Source of the DNA: Thermoplasmata archaeon
Lineage (GTDB): Archaea > Thermoplasmatota > Thermoplasmata > Lutacidiplasmatales > UBA184
Direction: 5' to 3'
DNA length: 64,000 bases
NCBI GenBank assembly: GCA_022749815.1
Contig: JAKIWV010000001.1
Coordinates: 124,001 to 188,000, forward strand
Positions 44,794-52,032 of the stretch are shown here, in pieces (position 1 is the first letter of the stretch; every line of letters starts with the position of its first letter). The notes under the pieces were generated by a model that saw nothing but the letters and a program-made list of their open reading frames with translations, was not told the DNA's origin and made no database searches. The position numbers were made by a program, and so were the translations under genes.

Positions 44794-45677
44794 CAGCTCT
44801 TCCCCCCGGCGCGGCCCCAGGCCAGATGCAACGCCCGCCGTGTGAGGGTCTGCACGATTCCTTTCTTGAATTCTGCCGGGCCGCGCATGTCGGAGGCCGG
44901 CTGGGCGGCCTCCGCGGCGAGCTTCCCGGCCGCCAGGAAGTCAGCGTCCGTCGGCTTGTGCCCCACGAGGGACGAGGCGGCCTTGCCGGCCATGAGGACG
45001 GTCGGGCCCACGTTCGTGAGCGCAATCCCAGCGGATGTGACGGTTCCCTTCGAGTCCAGTCGGAGGTGTACGGCGACGGCGGCGATGGCGAAGTCCCCGA
45101 CCTTCCGTTCCATTTTCATGTACGCCCCGCCATCCCCGTTTTGGGCCTTCGGAATCTGGACCTCGGTGAGGATCTCGGCGGGATCGAGGGCGGTCACGAA
45201 GGTGTCGCGGTAAAACTCCTTGGCGGCGATGGTCCGGTCGCCCTTTGGACCGCGGACCACGTAGCGCGCCCCGATCGCGAGCATGCACGCCGGCAGGTCG
45301 TTACCGGGGTCTCCATGGCATACATTGCCTCCAACCGTGCCCATGTTCCGGACCAGAGGGTCCGCGATGTGCGCGCCGGCGTCGGCCAGCATCGGGTAAC
45401 GCGAGCGGATGACCTGGGAATCGTTGAGGTCGTTGATCTTCGTCGCAGCGCCGACGCGAAGCAGCTCGGGATCTTCCTGGATGTAGGAGAGCTTGGCGAT
45501 GCGACTGATGTCGATGAGCATCTTCGGCTCTGCAAGTCGGAGCTTCATCAGTGGGAGGAGGCTCTGACCACCGGCGAGCACCTTCGCGTCGCCGGCGTTC
45601 TTCTGCAGCAGCCCGATGGCCTCATCGACAGTTCCTGGCGCGTGATAATCGAACTTCGGTGGAATCATGTAGCTCAC
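44793..45677 (-). CDS. coxM: CO dehydrogenase medium FAD-binding subunit
   Basis: Protein of 294 residues. FAD-binding motifs [14 protein letters not shown] (~36-49) and [19 protein letters not shown] (~112-130) match CoxM of the xanthine dehydrogenase FAD family. It passes electrons from the small subunit to quinone, perhaps via CoxG. First gene of coxMSLG; the stop codon overlaps the coxS start (TGATG). ATG start at 45677. Gene order M-S-L and the form I loop in coxL fit genuine CO oxidation. Confidence 0.95.
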   Translation of the reverse strand: MSYMIPPKFDYHAPGTVDEAIGLLQKNAGDAKVLAGGQSLLPLMKLRLAEPKMLIDISRIAKLSYIQEDPELLRVGAATKINDLNDSQVIRSRYPMLADAGAHIADPLVRNMGTVGGNVCHGDPGNDLPACMLAIGARYVVRGPKGDRTIAAKEFYRDTFVTALDPAEILTEVQIPKAQNGDGGAYMKMERKVGDFAIAAVAVHLRLDSKGTVTSAGIALTNVGPTVLMAGKAASSLVGHKPTDADFLAAGKLAAEAAQPASDMRGPAEFKKGIVQTLTRRALHLAWGRAGGKS

Positions 45678-45899
45678 TTCCGACCCTGCTAGGCCGTGGC
45701 CGTGCGAGGGGGGAGCGACCTATCAATGTTGTGCAAAGGGCCGACGGCAGACCGGGCGGGAGGCTTCCAGAATCCCGCACCGATTCTCTCGATTCGAGCC
45801 GTTCGTGCGGGTCGGAGAAGGCGCATGGGACTTCGACAATGATGTTCGCCCCGACTGCTCTCCACCGTCTGCCGGTCGAGAAAGCGTTAAGTCAATGTA

Positions 45900-45909
45900 T
45901 TGATATCAA
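45900..45909 (+). promoter_or_regulatory. Palindromic operator TTGATATCAA
   Basis: Perfect 10-bp palindrome, extended to 16 of 18 matching bases (TGTA...CACA), located 8-17 nt before the vapB ATG at 45917. A TATA-like GTTAAG lies near 45886-45891. Autorepression by the antitoxin complex is the natural reading. Confidence 0.55.
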
Positions 45910-45916
45910 CACACCG

Positions 45917-46165
45917 ATGAGCGCTCGCACCGTGACGCTTGCCGAGGATGCGTACGCCGCCCTCGCCGCCCAGAAGCGGGAAGGGGAGAGCTTCAGCATG
46001 GTCGTCCGTCGGTTGACCAAGTCCGATCGCTCCGTTCGAGAGTTCGCGGGCGCTTGGAAGGACGTACCCGACCGGACGATGCGAGAGTTCGATCGGTGGA
46101 TGGCCTGGAGCGACCGGGAGTCCCGCACCGAGATGATGCGTCCCTTCGGTCGTACGCGCAGGTGA
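45917..46165 (+). CDS. vapB: VapB-type antitoxin
   Basis: Protein of 82 residues. The short N-terminus ARTVTLAEDAYAALAAQKREGESFSMVVRRL fits the ribbon-helix-helix DNA-binding fold of archaeal VapB/DUF217-type antitoxins. The C-terminal tail with several W, R and E residues would wrap the toxin. ATG 45917 lies just behind a palindromic operator. The PIN-toxin gene starts 4 bp after its stop. Confidence 0.8.
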   Translation: MSARTVTLAEDAYAALAAQKREGESFSMVVRRLTKSDRSVREFAGAWKDVPDRTMREFDRWMAWSDRESRTEMMRPFGRTRR

Positions 46166-46169
46166 TTCT

Positions 46170-46556
46170 GTGGTCAGCCTGGATTCGAGCTTCATCGTCG
46201 ACTACCTCCGGGGCTCTCCGTCGGCTCGGAGCCGACTCGAGGGGCTCGAGGAAGCGAAGGAACTCAAGTGGGTGAGCCCTCCCGCCGCGGCGGAAGTGAT
46301 GGTTGGCGCCCAACGGATCGGGGGCCGCCCGCTCGCCATCGCGGAGGAGCTGCTCTCCTCCTTTCATTGGCTCGCATTCGACTGGGAATCCTGCCGTCTC
46401 GCCGGACAGCTCGGCGCGGAGCTCGTTGCCCAGGGCACTCCGCTCGGCGCGGCCGATCTGTTCATCGCAGCGATCTCCGTTCGCCACGGGCAGCGGCTGT
46501 TGACCCGCGACCGAGGGTTCGCCCGGGTTCGAGGTTTGCAGCTCGAAACCTACTGA
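46170..46556 (+). CDS. vapC: VapC-type PIN-domain toxin
   Basis: Protein of 128 residues, the usual PIN toxin length. The acidic active-site set is visible: D5 in SLDSSFIVDYL, E42 in AAAEVMVG, D96 in LGAADLFIAA and the D in LLTRDRGFARV. PIN toxins cleave tRNA or rRNA. GTG start 4 bp after vapB, so co-expressed. Located 1.1 kb beyond coxM and 80 bp from a tRNA-Arg gene. Confidence 0.88.
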   Translation: MVSLDSSFIVDYLRGSPSARSRLEGLEEAKELKWVSPPAAAEVMVGAQRIGGRPLAIAEELLSSFHWLAFDWESCRLAGQLGAELVAQGTPLGAADLFIAAISVRHGQRLLTRDRGFARVRGLQLETY

Positions 46557-46634
46557 ACGATTCCGAACGTCTTCGACCCCCGAGCTTGGGGTAGCGGGGC
46601 GTCCAGTCTGGACCGGTCCCTGAGAGCGCCGGCA

Positions 46635-46708
46635 CGGGCCCGCCGGGATTCGAACCCGGGTTCGAGGCTCCGGAGGCCTCTGTGATGTCCAAGCTATACT
46701 ACGGGCCC
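46635..46708 (-). tRNA. tRNA-Arg (CCG)
   Basis: A 74-nt cloverleaf: acceptor GGGCCCG/CGGGCCC, anticodon stem GAGGC/GCCTC with loop CTCCGGA (anticodon CCG, reading CGG), T-arm CCGGG/CCCGG with TTCGAAT, discriminator G, no encoded CCA. No intron is needed to form the fold. It lies between two VapBC modules. Confidence 0.92.
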
Positions 46709-46957
46709 GCTATGGATATCACCGGGGCACCGGCAGACGGGTATTGACTTTTCGGCCGTTGAGGGGGGACCCGCGAAACTGCACGGACCCCTCCCCCCCG
46801 AACGGCGGTCATTGGCGCCTGTCGGAATCGGGAGCGAGGGCTGCGCAAGAAGCGGTTCCGAGGCACCCGGATGCGCACGTAGGCATTCCACCAAGGACCT
46901 ATCCGGCGGCGGCACCAGGGCGCTGGCGAACGCGGAGCCCGACACGTCCGCTGGGGG

Positions 46958-47377
46958 CTACTCGGCAATGGGGACGAGCCGCGAGAGGCGACGATCGAGG
47001 GTGGCTAGTCGCTCGATTCGGAGCTCTCTCATGGTCACGATGAGCCCGGCATCGGTGAAACTCAACCCTTGATCCCGATACTGACGGAAGGCCTCCCAGG
47101 CCGGGGCGATGAGGCCTGTCCCGAGGGAGACCATCGATAACCCACGCAACAGAGGGGTCGGAAGGGGGAGAAACTTGCGCGCGGCCTCCTCGAGCCGCGA
47201 GGACCGTGTCCGCGCTCGCACCAATACGAAGAGCTCGTTCACCGCGTGGTCGTTGATCAAGGGCGCCCCGAACTCCCGGCGCGCGATGCGCGTCATCAGC
47301 TGCACGGCTTCGCCGTGACGAGCGTCGTCGGCGTTTAGGAATGCGAAGACGACCCCGGTGTCGAGCAGGACGGTCAC
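46958..47377 (-). CDS. vapC: VapC-type PIN-domain toxin (second module)
   Basis: Protein of 139 residues. PIN motifs: D6 in LLDTGVVFAFLN, an acidic helix NELFVLV (E ~48), and D115 in LSFTDAGLIVTM with D127 in LATLDRRL. The start overlaps the end of the upstream antitoxin by 4 bp (ATGA). The sequence is clearly different from the first VapC, so this is not a recent duplication. Expected to cleave RNA when the antitoxin is lost. Confidence 0.88.
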   Translation of the reverse strand: MTVLLDTGVVFAFLNADDARHGEAVQLMTRIARREFGAPLINDHAVNELFVLVRARTRSSRLEEAARKFLPLPTPLLRGLSMVSLGTGLIAPAWEAFRQYRDQGLSFTDAGLIVTMRELRIERLATLDRRLSRLVPIAE

Positions 47378-47649
47378 TTGGCGTTCCGCGCGACGGTCGC
47401 GTCGATGTCCTCTTCACGGGTGCGTGAGCCCGTGCGAACGGCGAGATGCCGGAGGGCCGTGATCTCTTGGGAGGTCATGGGTCGCAACGCGTCGCGCGAA
47501 TACCGAGCCTTCTCGGCCTCTCCGAGATCGAGGAGCCAAGACATTAGATCCTGCTGGGCGACCTTTCGTCCGTGACGGGCCGTGAGTTCGCCTTGCAACC
47601 GGTCCAACCGCTGCTTGTCGTGTTCTGCCAGCTTGACGGAAGTCGCCAC
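47374..47649 (-). CDS. vapB: Antitoxin of the second VapBC module
   Basis: Protein of 91 residues beginning VKLAEHDKQRLDRLQGELTARHGRKVAQQDLMSWLL, a ribbon-helix-helix-like DNA-binding segment, with a polar C-terminal tail for toxin binding. GTG start at 47649 is preceded by an inverted repeat. ATGA-coupled to the PIN gene. Confidence 0.75.
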   Translation of the reverse strand: MATSVKLAEHDKQRLDRLQGELTARHGRKVAQQDLMSWLLDLGEAEKARYSRDALRPMTSQEITALRHLAVRTGSRTREEDIDATVARNAK

Positions 47650-47662
47650 GTGGAGAAGTAAA

Positions 47663-47678
47663 CTATTCTACCGAATAG
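47663..47678 (-). promoter_or_regulatory. Inverted-repeat operator of the second VapBC module
   Basis: CTATTC and GAATAG form perfect 6-bp arms around a TACC spacer, 14-29 nt before the vapB GTG on the minus strand, in an AT-rich patch. The position overlaps the expected transcription start region. Confidence 0.5.
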
Positions 47679-47935
47679 AGTTTTCTACCCGCTCCATAAC
47701 CCCCGCGGCCTGTGTCGAGCGCCCGGGCCGCTATTCGGCCGAATCTCAGTACTGGCGCCGGGGTTGGAGCTGCCGAAACATCGAACTTCGGCCGTGAGTA
47801 GACAGCCTCTACTAGGCTATGGGCCCACGCGTCGCATTTGAGCCGCGACGGTACTTAGGATTGCTCGGGCGAGGGCGTGGGGTCTCCGCGCACGCGGGAT
47901 GCAATTGAAGTAGGTGCGACCGGCTCGAGGAGCGC

Positions 47936-48718
47936 GTGCTCGCCCTGCTCCCGTTGTCCTTACTGGTGCTCGCGACGTTCGGGATCGGAGTCGTCGGGAG
48001 TCTCGCCGGCCTCGTTCTCGGTAATCTACGTCTCCCGTTGCTGCTCGCGCTCCTTCCCCCGGCGTTGGCGGGTGGCACGAACGTAACGATCTCGGGGGCC
48101 GGGGCTGGCGCGGGGGTCCTCACCCACCTCCGGGAAGGAAGATTCGACCGCCAAGCGTTCTTGATCATGGCCCCCCCGTCCATCGCCGGAGCCCTTCTTG
48201 GGGGCTATCTGGCGGGCTTAGTTCCTGGACTCTTCCTTGTTCTATTCGTCGCGGTCATTGTCCTCGAACAAGGCGTCGAACTGCTCTGGCGGACCTCGGG
48301 GCAGCGACAGTCTCACCCGGTCATCGCGCCCCCGCGGAATGCCCGGTGGGTTGGCATCCTCGGGGCGGTGGGGCTCCTCGTGGGAATCCTGGGCGGGCTG
48401 GTCGGTCTCATCCTAGGGACCATTCGGTTACCGGCCCTGCTCCGGGCCGGTGTCCCTGTCAAGGACGCTGTGGCAACCAACTTGGCCGTCGGCCTATGCG
48501 TCGGCATCGCGGGATTCCTCGGCCATTTTGCCGGTGGAACCGTCGATTCATTTCTGGTCCTGATTCTCATTCCCCCGGCCGTCGCGGGCGGTGTGCTCGG
48601 TGCCCGAATCTCCGGGAGCTTCTCAGAGAGCGGACTGAAGCGGGCGATCGGCACCATCCTAGTCGGCGTGGGGGTACTGCTCGTCGCGTTTCTGATCCTC
48701 CGCATTCCACCCGGTTGA
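47936..48718 (+). CDS. TauE/SafE family sulphite/anion exporter
   Basis: Protein of 260 residues with eight predicted helices in two halves, each opening with a glycine-rich helix followed by an N- or T-rich loop (GTNVTISGAGAG; ATNLAVGLCVGIAG). This repeat is diagnostic of TauE/SafE transporters that export sulphite, sulphoacetate or similar organic anions. GTG start at 47936. It stands alone; 151 bp follow before the repeat protein. Could remove sulphite formed in sulphur metabolism, but no neighbours confirm this. Confidence 0.8.
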   Translation: MLALLPLSLLVLATFGIGVVGSLAGLVLGNLRLPLLLALLPPALAGGTNVTISGAGAGAGVLTHLREGRFDRQAFLIMAPPSIAGALLGGYLAGLVPGLFLVLFVAVIVLEQGVELLWRTSGQRQSHPVIAPPRNARWVGILGAVGLLVGILGGLVGLILGTIRLPALLRAGVPVKDAVATNLAVGLCVGIAGFLGHFAGGTVDSFLVLILIPPAVAGGVLGARISGSFSESGLKRAIGTILVGVGVLLVAFLILRIPPG

Positions 48719-48855
48719 GGTCGACCCTCGACCTCCCGCTGAGACGTGGCCGATCTGTTCGACGCTGGGAGACTCTCGGAATCGAGCGGTGTTCGCACCA
48801 AGGATTCCGACCCACGCACCAAAATCGGGTTACCCCCAGACTCCTCGCGAACGCA

Positions 48856-48861
48856 GGAGGT
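48856..48861 (+). promoter_or_regulatory. Strong Shine-Dalgarno GGAGGT
   Basis: Located 9 nt before the ATG at 48870; it decides the start of the sequon-repeat protein and implies a leadered mRNA. Confidence 0.5.
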
Positions 48862-48869
48862 CAGACACG

Positions 48870-49346
48870 ATGCGGATCAAGGGATTGCATCTGGTCCTGG
48901 CCATCGCCGCGATTCTGGGCGCTGCGTCCGGTGCGTCGGCTCTCGCCGTGTCGGCGTCTCACGGGACAACCGTTACGGCGTCGACATGTGGCGGGACGAG
49001 CCCCAACGCTCCCCATACCCACATTGCAACGATGGACGGGTCCGGGGACGATAATGAGACGGGGACGAACGACAGTCACGATGGAGACAACGGGACCGGA
49101 GACAACGGGACCGGAGACAATGAAACCGGCGATCAAAACGACACCGGAGACAATGAAACCGGTGATCAGAACGACACCGGGGACAATGAAACCGGCGATC
49201 AAAACGACACCGGGGGAAACGAGACGGGCGGTCAGAATGAGACCGGCGCCAACGACACGGGCAGCCCGGACTCCGGCGTACGTTGCGGATCGGGCCCTTC
49301 GAGCCCTGACACCAAGGGAAGGCTGACCACCGGAAGGGTGGGGTGA
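48870..49346 (+). CDS. Small secreted protein made of N-glycosylation sequon repeats
   Basis: Protein of 158 residues. A signal peptide (residues ~1-25, LHLVLAIAAILGAASGASALA) leads into a short Cys-containing segment and then a low-complexity acidic domain (residues ~55-125) of units DNGTG, DNETG and QNDTG. Nearly every unit is an N-x-T sequon, so the domain could carry over ten N-glycans. The C-terminus has one more Cys and no anchor. Probably a glycan-coated surface or sheath protein. Repeats make it prone to length variation. Strong ribosome site fixes the ATG. Confidence 0.65.
   Translation: MRIKGLHLVLAIAAILGAASGASALAVSASHGTTVTASTCGGTSPNAPHTHIATMDGSGDDNETGTNDSHDGDNGTGDNGTGDNETGDQNDTGDNETGDQNDTGDNETGDQNDTGGNETGGQNETGANDTGSPDSGVRCGSGPSSPDTKGRLTTGRVG
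49116..49214 (+). repeat. Three 33-bp tandem repeats
   Basis: Units at 49116, 49149 and 49182, each encoding DNETGDQNDTG and differing by only a few bases (GGC/GGT, CAA/CAG). The near identity at DNA level implies recent expansion by slippage. Confidence 0.9.
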
Positions 49347-49423
49347 GATCGAGGTAAGCGCTAGGCCCCGGAACCGCGGGAGCGGCTCCTACAGTCTGGA
49401 TTCGCTCCCATTCTTTCCCCCAT

Positions 49424-49564
49424 ATGTTGGACCAGTCACCAAATCAGGGCCCGGCGCTTAGACGAGCGGTGGCTGACGTGCCAAAGTTCCGTCAAGCAGC
49501 AGAGCTGGGATTGCTTCTCGGAGTCGCGATCCTGCTCATCGCTGTGGCCCTGCTCCCACTTTAG
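49424..49564 (+). CDS. Possible small single-helix membrane protein
   Basis: A 46-codon frame from ATG 49424: a hydrophilic N-terminus (DQSPNQGPALRRAVADVPKF) and a C-terminal hydrophobic helix (LGLLLGVAILLIAVALLPL). The composition is that of a tail-anchored micro-protein. It is not recognisable as Sec61-beta or SecE. It fills part of the 302-bp gap 49347-49648, where nothing else is seen. No clear promoter; chance is possible. Confidence 0.35.
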   Translation: MLDQSPNQGPALRRAVADVPKFRQAAELGLLLGVAILLIAVALLPL

Positions 49565-49648
49565 CGGGGCGGAGTCTGGGATTCCGGGTCCGCCCCCTCG
49601 GCCGTCGGCGGGTCGAGTTTCTATTCCCGGCACCCACGCCGGGGAGGC

Positions 49649-49855
49649 CTATTTGGCCTTGGGCTTCGGCACGAGCTTGGGCGCGGCCTTGGTCGCCGAC
49701 GCGGCCTTCGACTCGCTGTAGCCGCATCGGCCGCAGGAGCGGCGGTCCGCGTGCTCCGCCAGGAAGACGCCCGCGCCGCACTTCGGACAGGACTTGTGGG
49801 TACGCGTCAATGTCTCCCCCTGGACCTCGTAGAGGCCGACCCGCGCCTTGCTCAT
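49649..49855 (-). CDS. rps27ae: 30S ribosomal protein S27ae
   Basis: Protein of 68 residues. Zinc-binding cysteines CPKC and CGRC, separated by [17 protein letters not shown] sequence, identify the archaeal S27ae zinc protein of the small subunit. A C-terminal tail of about 20 residues rich in K, A and P extends beyond the usual end. Three bp follow the S24e gene; last gene of the rpoE'-spt4-DPCK-S24e-S27ae block. Confidence 0.92.
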   Translation of the reverse strand: MSKARVGLYEVQGETLTRTHKSCPKCGAGVFLAEHADRRSCGRCGYSESKAASATKAAPKLVPKPKAK

Positions 49856-49858
49856 GGA

Positions 49859-50506
49859 TCAGCTCTCTTTCTTGGGCGGGTGGGCCGGCTTCGCCTTGCC
49901 CTCGTGCTTCTCGCTCTTCTCGCCCTTGTCGACTTTTTCTGACTTCTCGGCCTTGTCGGCCTTGTCGGCCTTGTCGGCCTTGTGACCTTCGCCCTTCTGG
50001 ACTTCCTTCGGGGCCTCCGCCTTGTGCGCCTCGGGCTTGTGCGGCTCGGCCTTTGAGTGCTCCGGCTTCGGGTGTTCCGCCTTCGGATGCTCCGGCTTGG
50101 GATGCTCCTTGGGAGCCTCCTCCTTGGCCGGCTCGGCCTTGGGAGGCGCCGCCTTAGGTTGCTCCTTTGGCGCCTCGGGGGCCGGGACCTCGCCGCCGGC
50201 GGCCGGTGCGGCGGGGACGGCCTTCTCCCGGAGCCCGTTTCGAATCAGGATGTGCTCGCGGACGGTCACGTCGACGGCCTCCTTCGTGGCGTAGGCCATC
50301 GCCTCGCCGCGGGTCTTGGCGGTGCCGAATCGGGCGTTCATCCGCTCGATCACCAAGCGGTCCGCGGGTACTTTCACGAGCTTCGCGAGCTCCTTCCGTA
50401 CCTCCCCGCGAGGCGGCGTGGCGGCGCCGGCGTGGTCCACCTCAAAGGTGTATTCTTTCCGGTGCATGAGCGGGTTGGCCCGCTCGTCAAGGATCTTAAC
50501 GTCCAA
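49859..50506 (-). CDS. rps24e: 30S ribosomal protein S24e with long charged tail
   Basis: Protein of 215 residues; typical archaeal S24e is about 100. Residues 1-~105 are canonical (DVKILDERANPLMHRKEYTFEV; KLVKVPADRLVIERMNARFG). The remaining ~110 residues are K/E/P/A/H-rich with KAEHPKPEH-like and KADKADKADKAEK-type repeats, probably disordered. TTG 50506 is chosen because it gives the family N-terminus; it overlaps the kinase gene by 11 bp. Confidence 0.9.
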   Translation of the reverse strand: MDVKILDERANPLMHRKEYTFEVDHAGAATPPRGEVRKELAKLVKVPADRLVIERMNARFGTAKTRGEAMAYATKEAVDVTVREHILIRNGLREKAVPAAPAAGGEVPAPEAPKEQPKAAPPKAEPAKEEAPKEHPKPEHPKAEHPKPEHSKAEPHKPEAHKAEAPKEVQKGEGHKADKADKADKAEKSEKVDKGEKSEKHEGKAKPAHPPKKES

Positions 50507-51032
50507 GGGGCACCTTCTGGTATTCCATCTGCGCGATGAGCGCGCGTGCGTGATCCTTCGTCCGGGCGTTGACCGGAACGAAAGAGACCCCCGCACCCGG
50601 GATACCGTATATAACGGTCGCTCCCGAGGGAAGCGCTTCTACGAGGGCGAGGGAACCCAGGTCCTCTTCGCCATCGACAACGACGAGTCCGCCGCCCTCG
50701 AACACGAGGTCGTGGATCGCCGTGCGTAGGGCCTCCGTCAACATTCCCGGTGGGTTGTGCACTTTGCGAACCCGGAGCTGGGCCAGCGACGAGAAGGCCG
50801 TGGGGTCGACCGGCTCGTTCCGCTTCGTCTTGTAGTCGACGACCGCCACCACGGGGGTCTTGCCGAGTCGAAGGGCCTGTGCCGTGACCATGTCGCCGCA
50901 GGCGCCGAAGACCTTCAGGTCCCGAATACGTCGATCCGCTTCTACGCCGGAATAGACCGGCCCGTATCGTTCAGCCAATCGAGGCCGGAGCGCCGCGGGG
51001 ACGACCCAGACCCCTTCCTCGTCACTTGACAC
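50496..51032 (-). CDS. GTP-dependent dephospho-CoA kinase (DUF359)
   Basis: Protein of 178 residues. Characteristic DUF359 segments are VYSGVEADRRIRD, LKVFGACGDMVTAQAL, GKTPVVAVVDYKTKR and LVVVDGEEDLGSLALVEALPSGATVIYGIPGAGVSFV. The archaeal enzyme phosphorylates dephospho-CoA with GTP as the last step of CoA synthesis. GTG 51032 is selected from family length and lies 11 bp inside the end of spt4; the 3' end overlaps S24e by 11 bp, so this is a tightly packed operon. Confidence 0.92.
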   Translation of the reverse strand: MSSDEEGVWVVPAALRPRLAERYGPVYSGVEADRRIRDLKVFGACGDMVTAQALRLGKTPVVAVVDYKTKRNEPVDPTAFSSLAQLRVRKVHNPPGMLTEALRTAIHDLVFEGGGLVVVDGEEDLGSLALVEALPSGATVIYGIPGAGVSFVPVNARTKDHARALIAQMEYQKVPLGR

Positions 51033-51207
51033 GGAGCGCGTACCGTCCGCCGGCGTGGATGCCCATCTTGCGGGCGATCTCGGACTTCTCGGGGTCGACG
51101 ACGAGGAGGTACCCTTGCCATTCCCGGCTCGTCTCTCCCCCGCATCGGGGACATTTCGTCCCCTCGGAGATGAAGGAGCAGTTCTTGCATGCCTTGAGTT
51201 GGAGCAT
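51022..51207 (-). CDS. spt4: Transcription elongation factor Spt4 (RpoE'')
   Basis: Protein of 61 residues with the four-cysteine zinc ribbon (KACKNCSF and KCPRCGG) and the Spt4 core REWQGYLLVVDPEKSEIARKMGI. It pairs with Spt5 on RNA polymerase to raise processivity. ATG start 4 bp after the rpoE' stop. The standard archaeal order is preserved. Confidence 0.95.
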   Translation of the reverse strand: MLQLKACKNCSFISEGTKCPRCGGETSREWQGYLLVVDPEKSEIARKMGIHAGGRYALRVK

Positions 51208-51211
51208 AGTA

Positions 51212-51916
51212 TCACGTCTTCGAGGCCGGAGCAGTTACGGGGGTGGCTACCTTCTTGGCAGCGGGAGCGGATTCCTTCGTTACGGCAGCGCCAGGAGTAG
51301 CCGCCTTCTTGACGAACGCCTTACCCGCGGGTTCCTTCCTACCGCCCTTCTTTCCGCCCTTGTCCTCGGTCTTCTTGTGCGCGTCAGTGACCCACTCGAG
51401 ACGCCCGAGACCCGGCTGGCGCATCGTGAGGCCGATCCGGCTGTCCCGCGGGGAGATCTCGGACAGGGAAAGGGAAACGATCCGGGACCGGGTCTTGTAG
51501 CCGACCTTGAGGTCCTTCTTGGTCTCGACCCCGACGAGCCGCTGGTTGTGCTCATCGACGTTGACCCGGTCGTCCATGATCTGGGACACGTGGAGGAGGC
51601 CGTCCAGTGGCCCGAACCGCACGAAGGCGCCGAACTTCCGGATCTCCACGACCGCGCCCTCGACGACCTCCTGGATTTCCGGCTTGAAGAGCAGTGCCTG
51701 ATACTCGACTTCCTGGTAGACGCCGCCGTCGCCGTGGATGATGTGGCCCTCTCCGACCGGTTTGACGTCCTTCACGATGACCGCGAGACTCTGGCCGTCA
51801 ACCAACTTGCCTTCGAACTGCTGCTGCGCAAGTTCGGTGAGCACGGTCTCCAGCTTCGGCCCCAGACGATGGGGCGGAACTCGGACGACATCGTGCCTGA
51901 AGTCCAGGTAATACAT
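51212..51916 (-). CDS. rpoE: DNA-directed RNA polymerase subunit E' (Rpo7)
   Basis: Protein of 234 residues. The N-terminal RNP-like domain (MYYLDFRHDVVRVPP; GDGGVYQEVEYQALLFKPEI) and S1 domain (GAVVEIRKFGAFVRFGPLDGLLHVSQI; RSRIVSLSL) are complete by about residue 185. The extra ~50 residues are K/A/T/P-rich and probably disordered, longer than most archaeal homologues. First gene of the block; it forms the polymerase stalk with Rpo4. ATG start. Confidence 0.93.
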   Translation of the reverse strand: MYYLDFRHDVVRVPPHRLGPKLETVLTELAQQQFEGKLVDGQSLAVIVKDVKPVGEGHIIHGDGGVYQEVEYQALLFKPEIQEVVEGAVVEIRKFGAFVRFGPLDGLLHVSQIMDDRVNVDEHNQRLVGVETKKDLKVGYKTRSRIVSLSLSEISPRDSRIGLTMRQPGLGRLEWVTDAHKKTEDKGGKKGGRKEPAGKAFVKKAATPGAAVTKESAPAAKKVATPVTAPASKT

Positions 51917-52001
51917 GCGAGGGCGCGCGAGCCGGGTAACCTATTAGATGGTTTCTGCGACGCCGCCCGTCCGAGAGAGAAGAGCCGCTCCGGAGGGCCA
52001 A

Positions 52002-52009
52002 GCTATTTC
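52002..52009 (+). promoter_or_regulatory. TATA-like box for the VOC gene at 52033
   Basis: GCTATTTC lies 24-31 nt before the ATG, the leaderless spacing. Confidence 0.45.
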
Positions 52010-52032
52010 GGCAGTCACCGGGTCGTCGCGGC

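Noticed and set aside
47811-47853. tRNA-like fragment (GGGCCCA next to a T-arm-like CGTCGC/GCGACG hairpin)
   Set aside because: No matching acceptor 5' strand or anticodon arm is found on either side; the T-loop would be abnormal. At most a tRNA remnant; too weak to call a gene or att site.
49116-49214. CRISPR-like short repeats
   Set aside because: The 33-bp units are tandem without spacers and in frame with a coding sequence; they are protein repeats.
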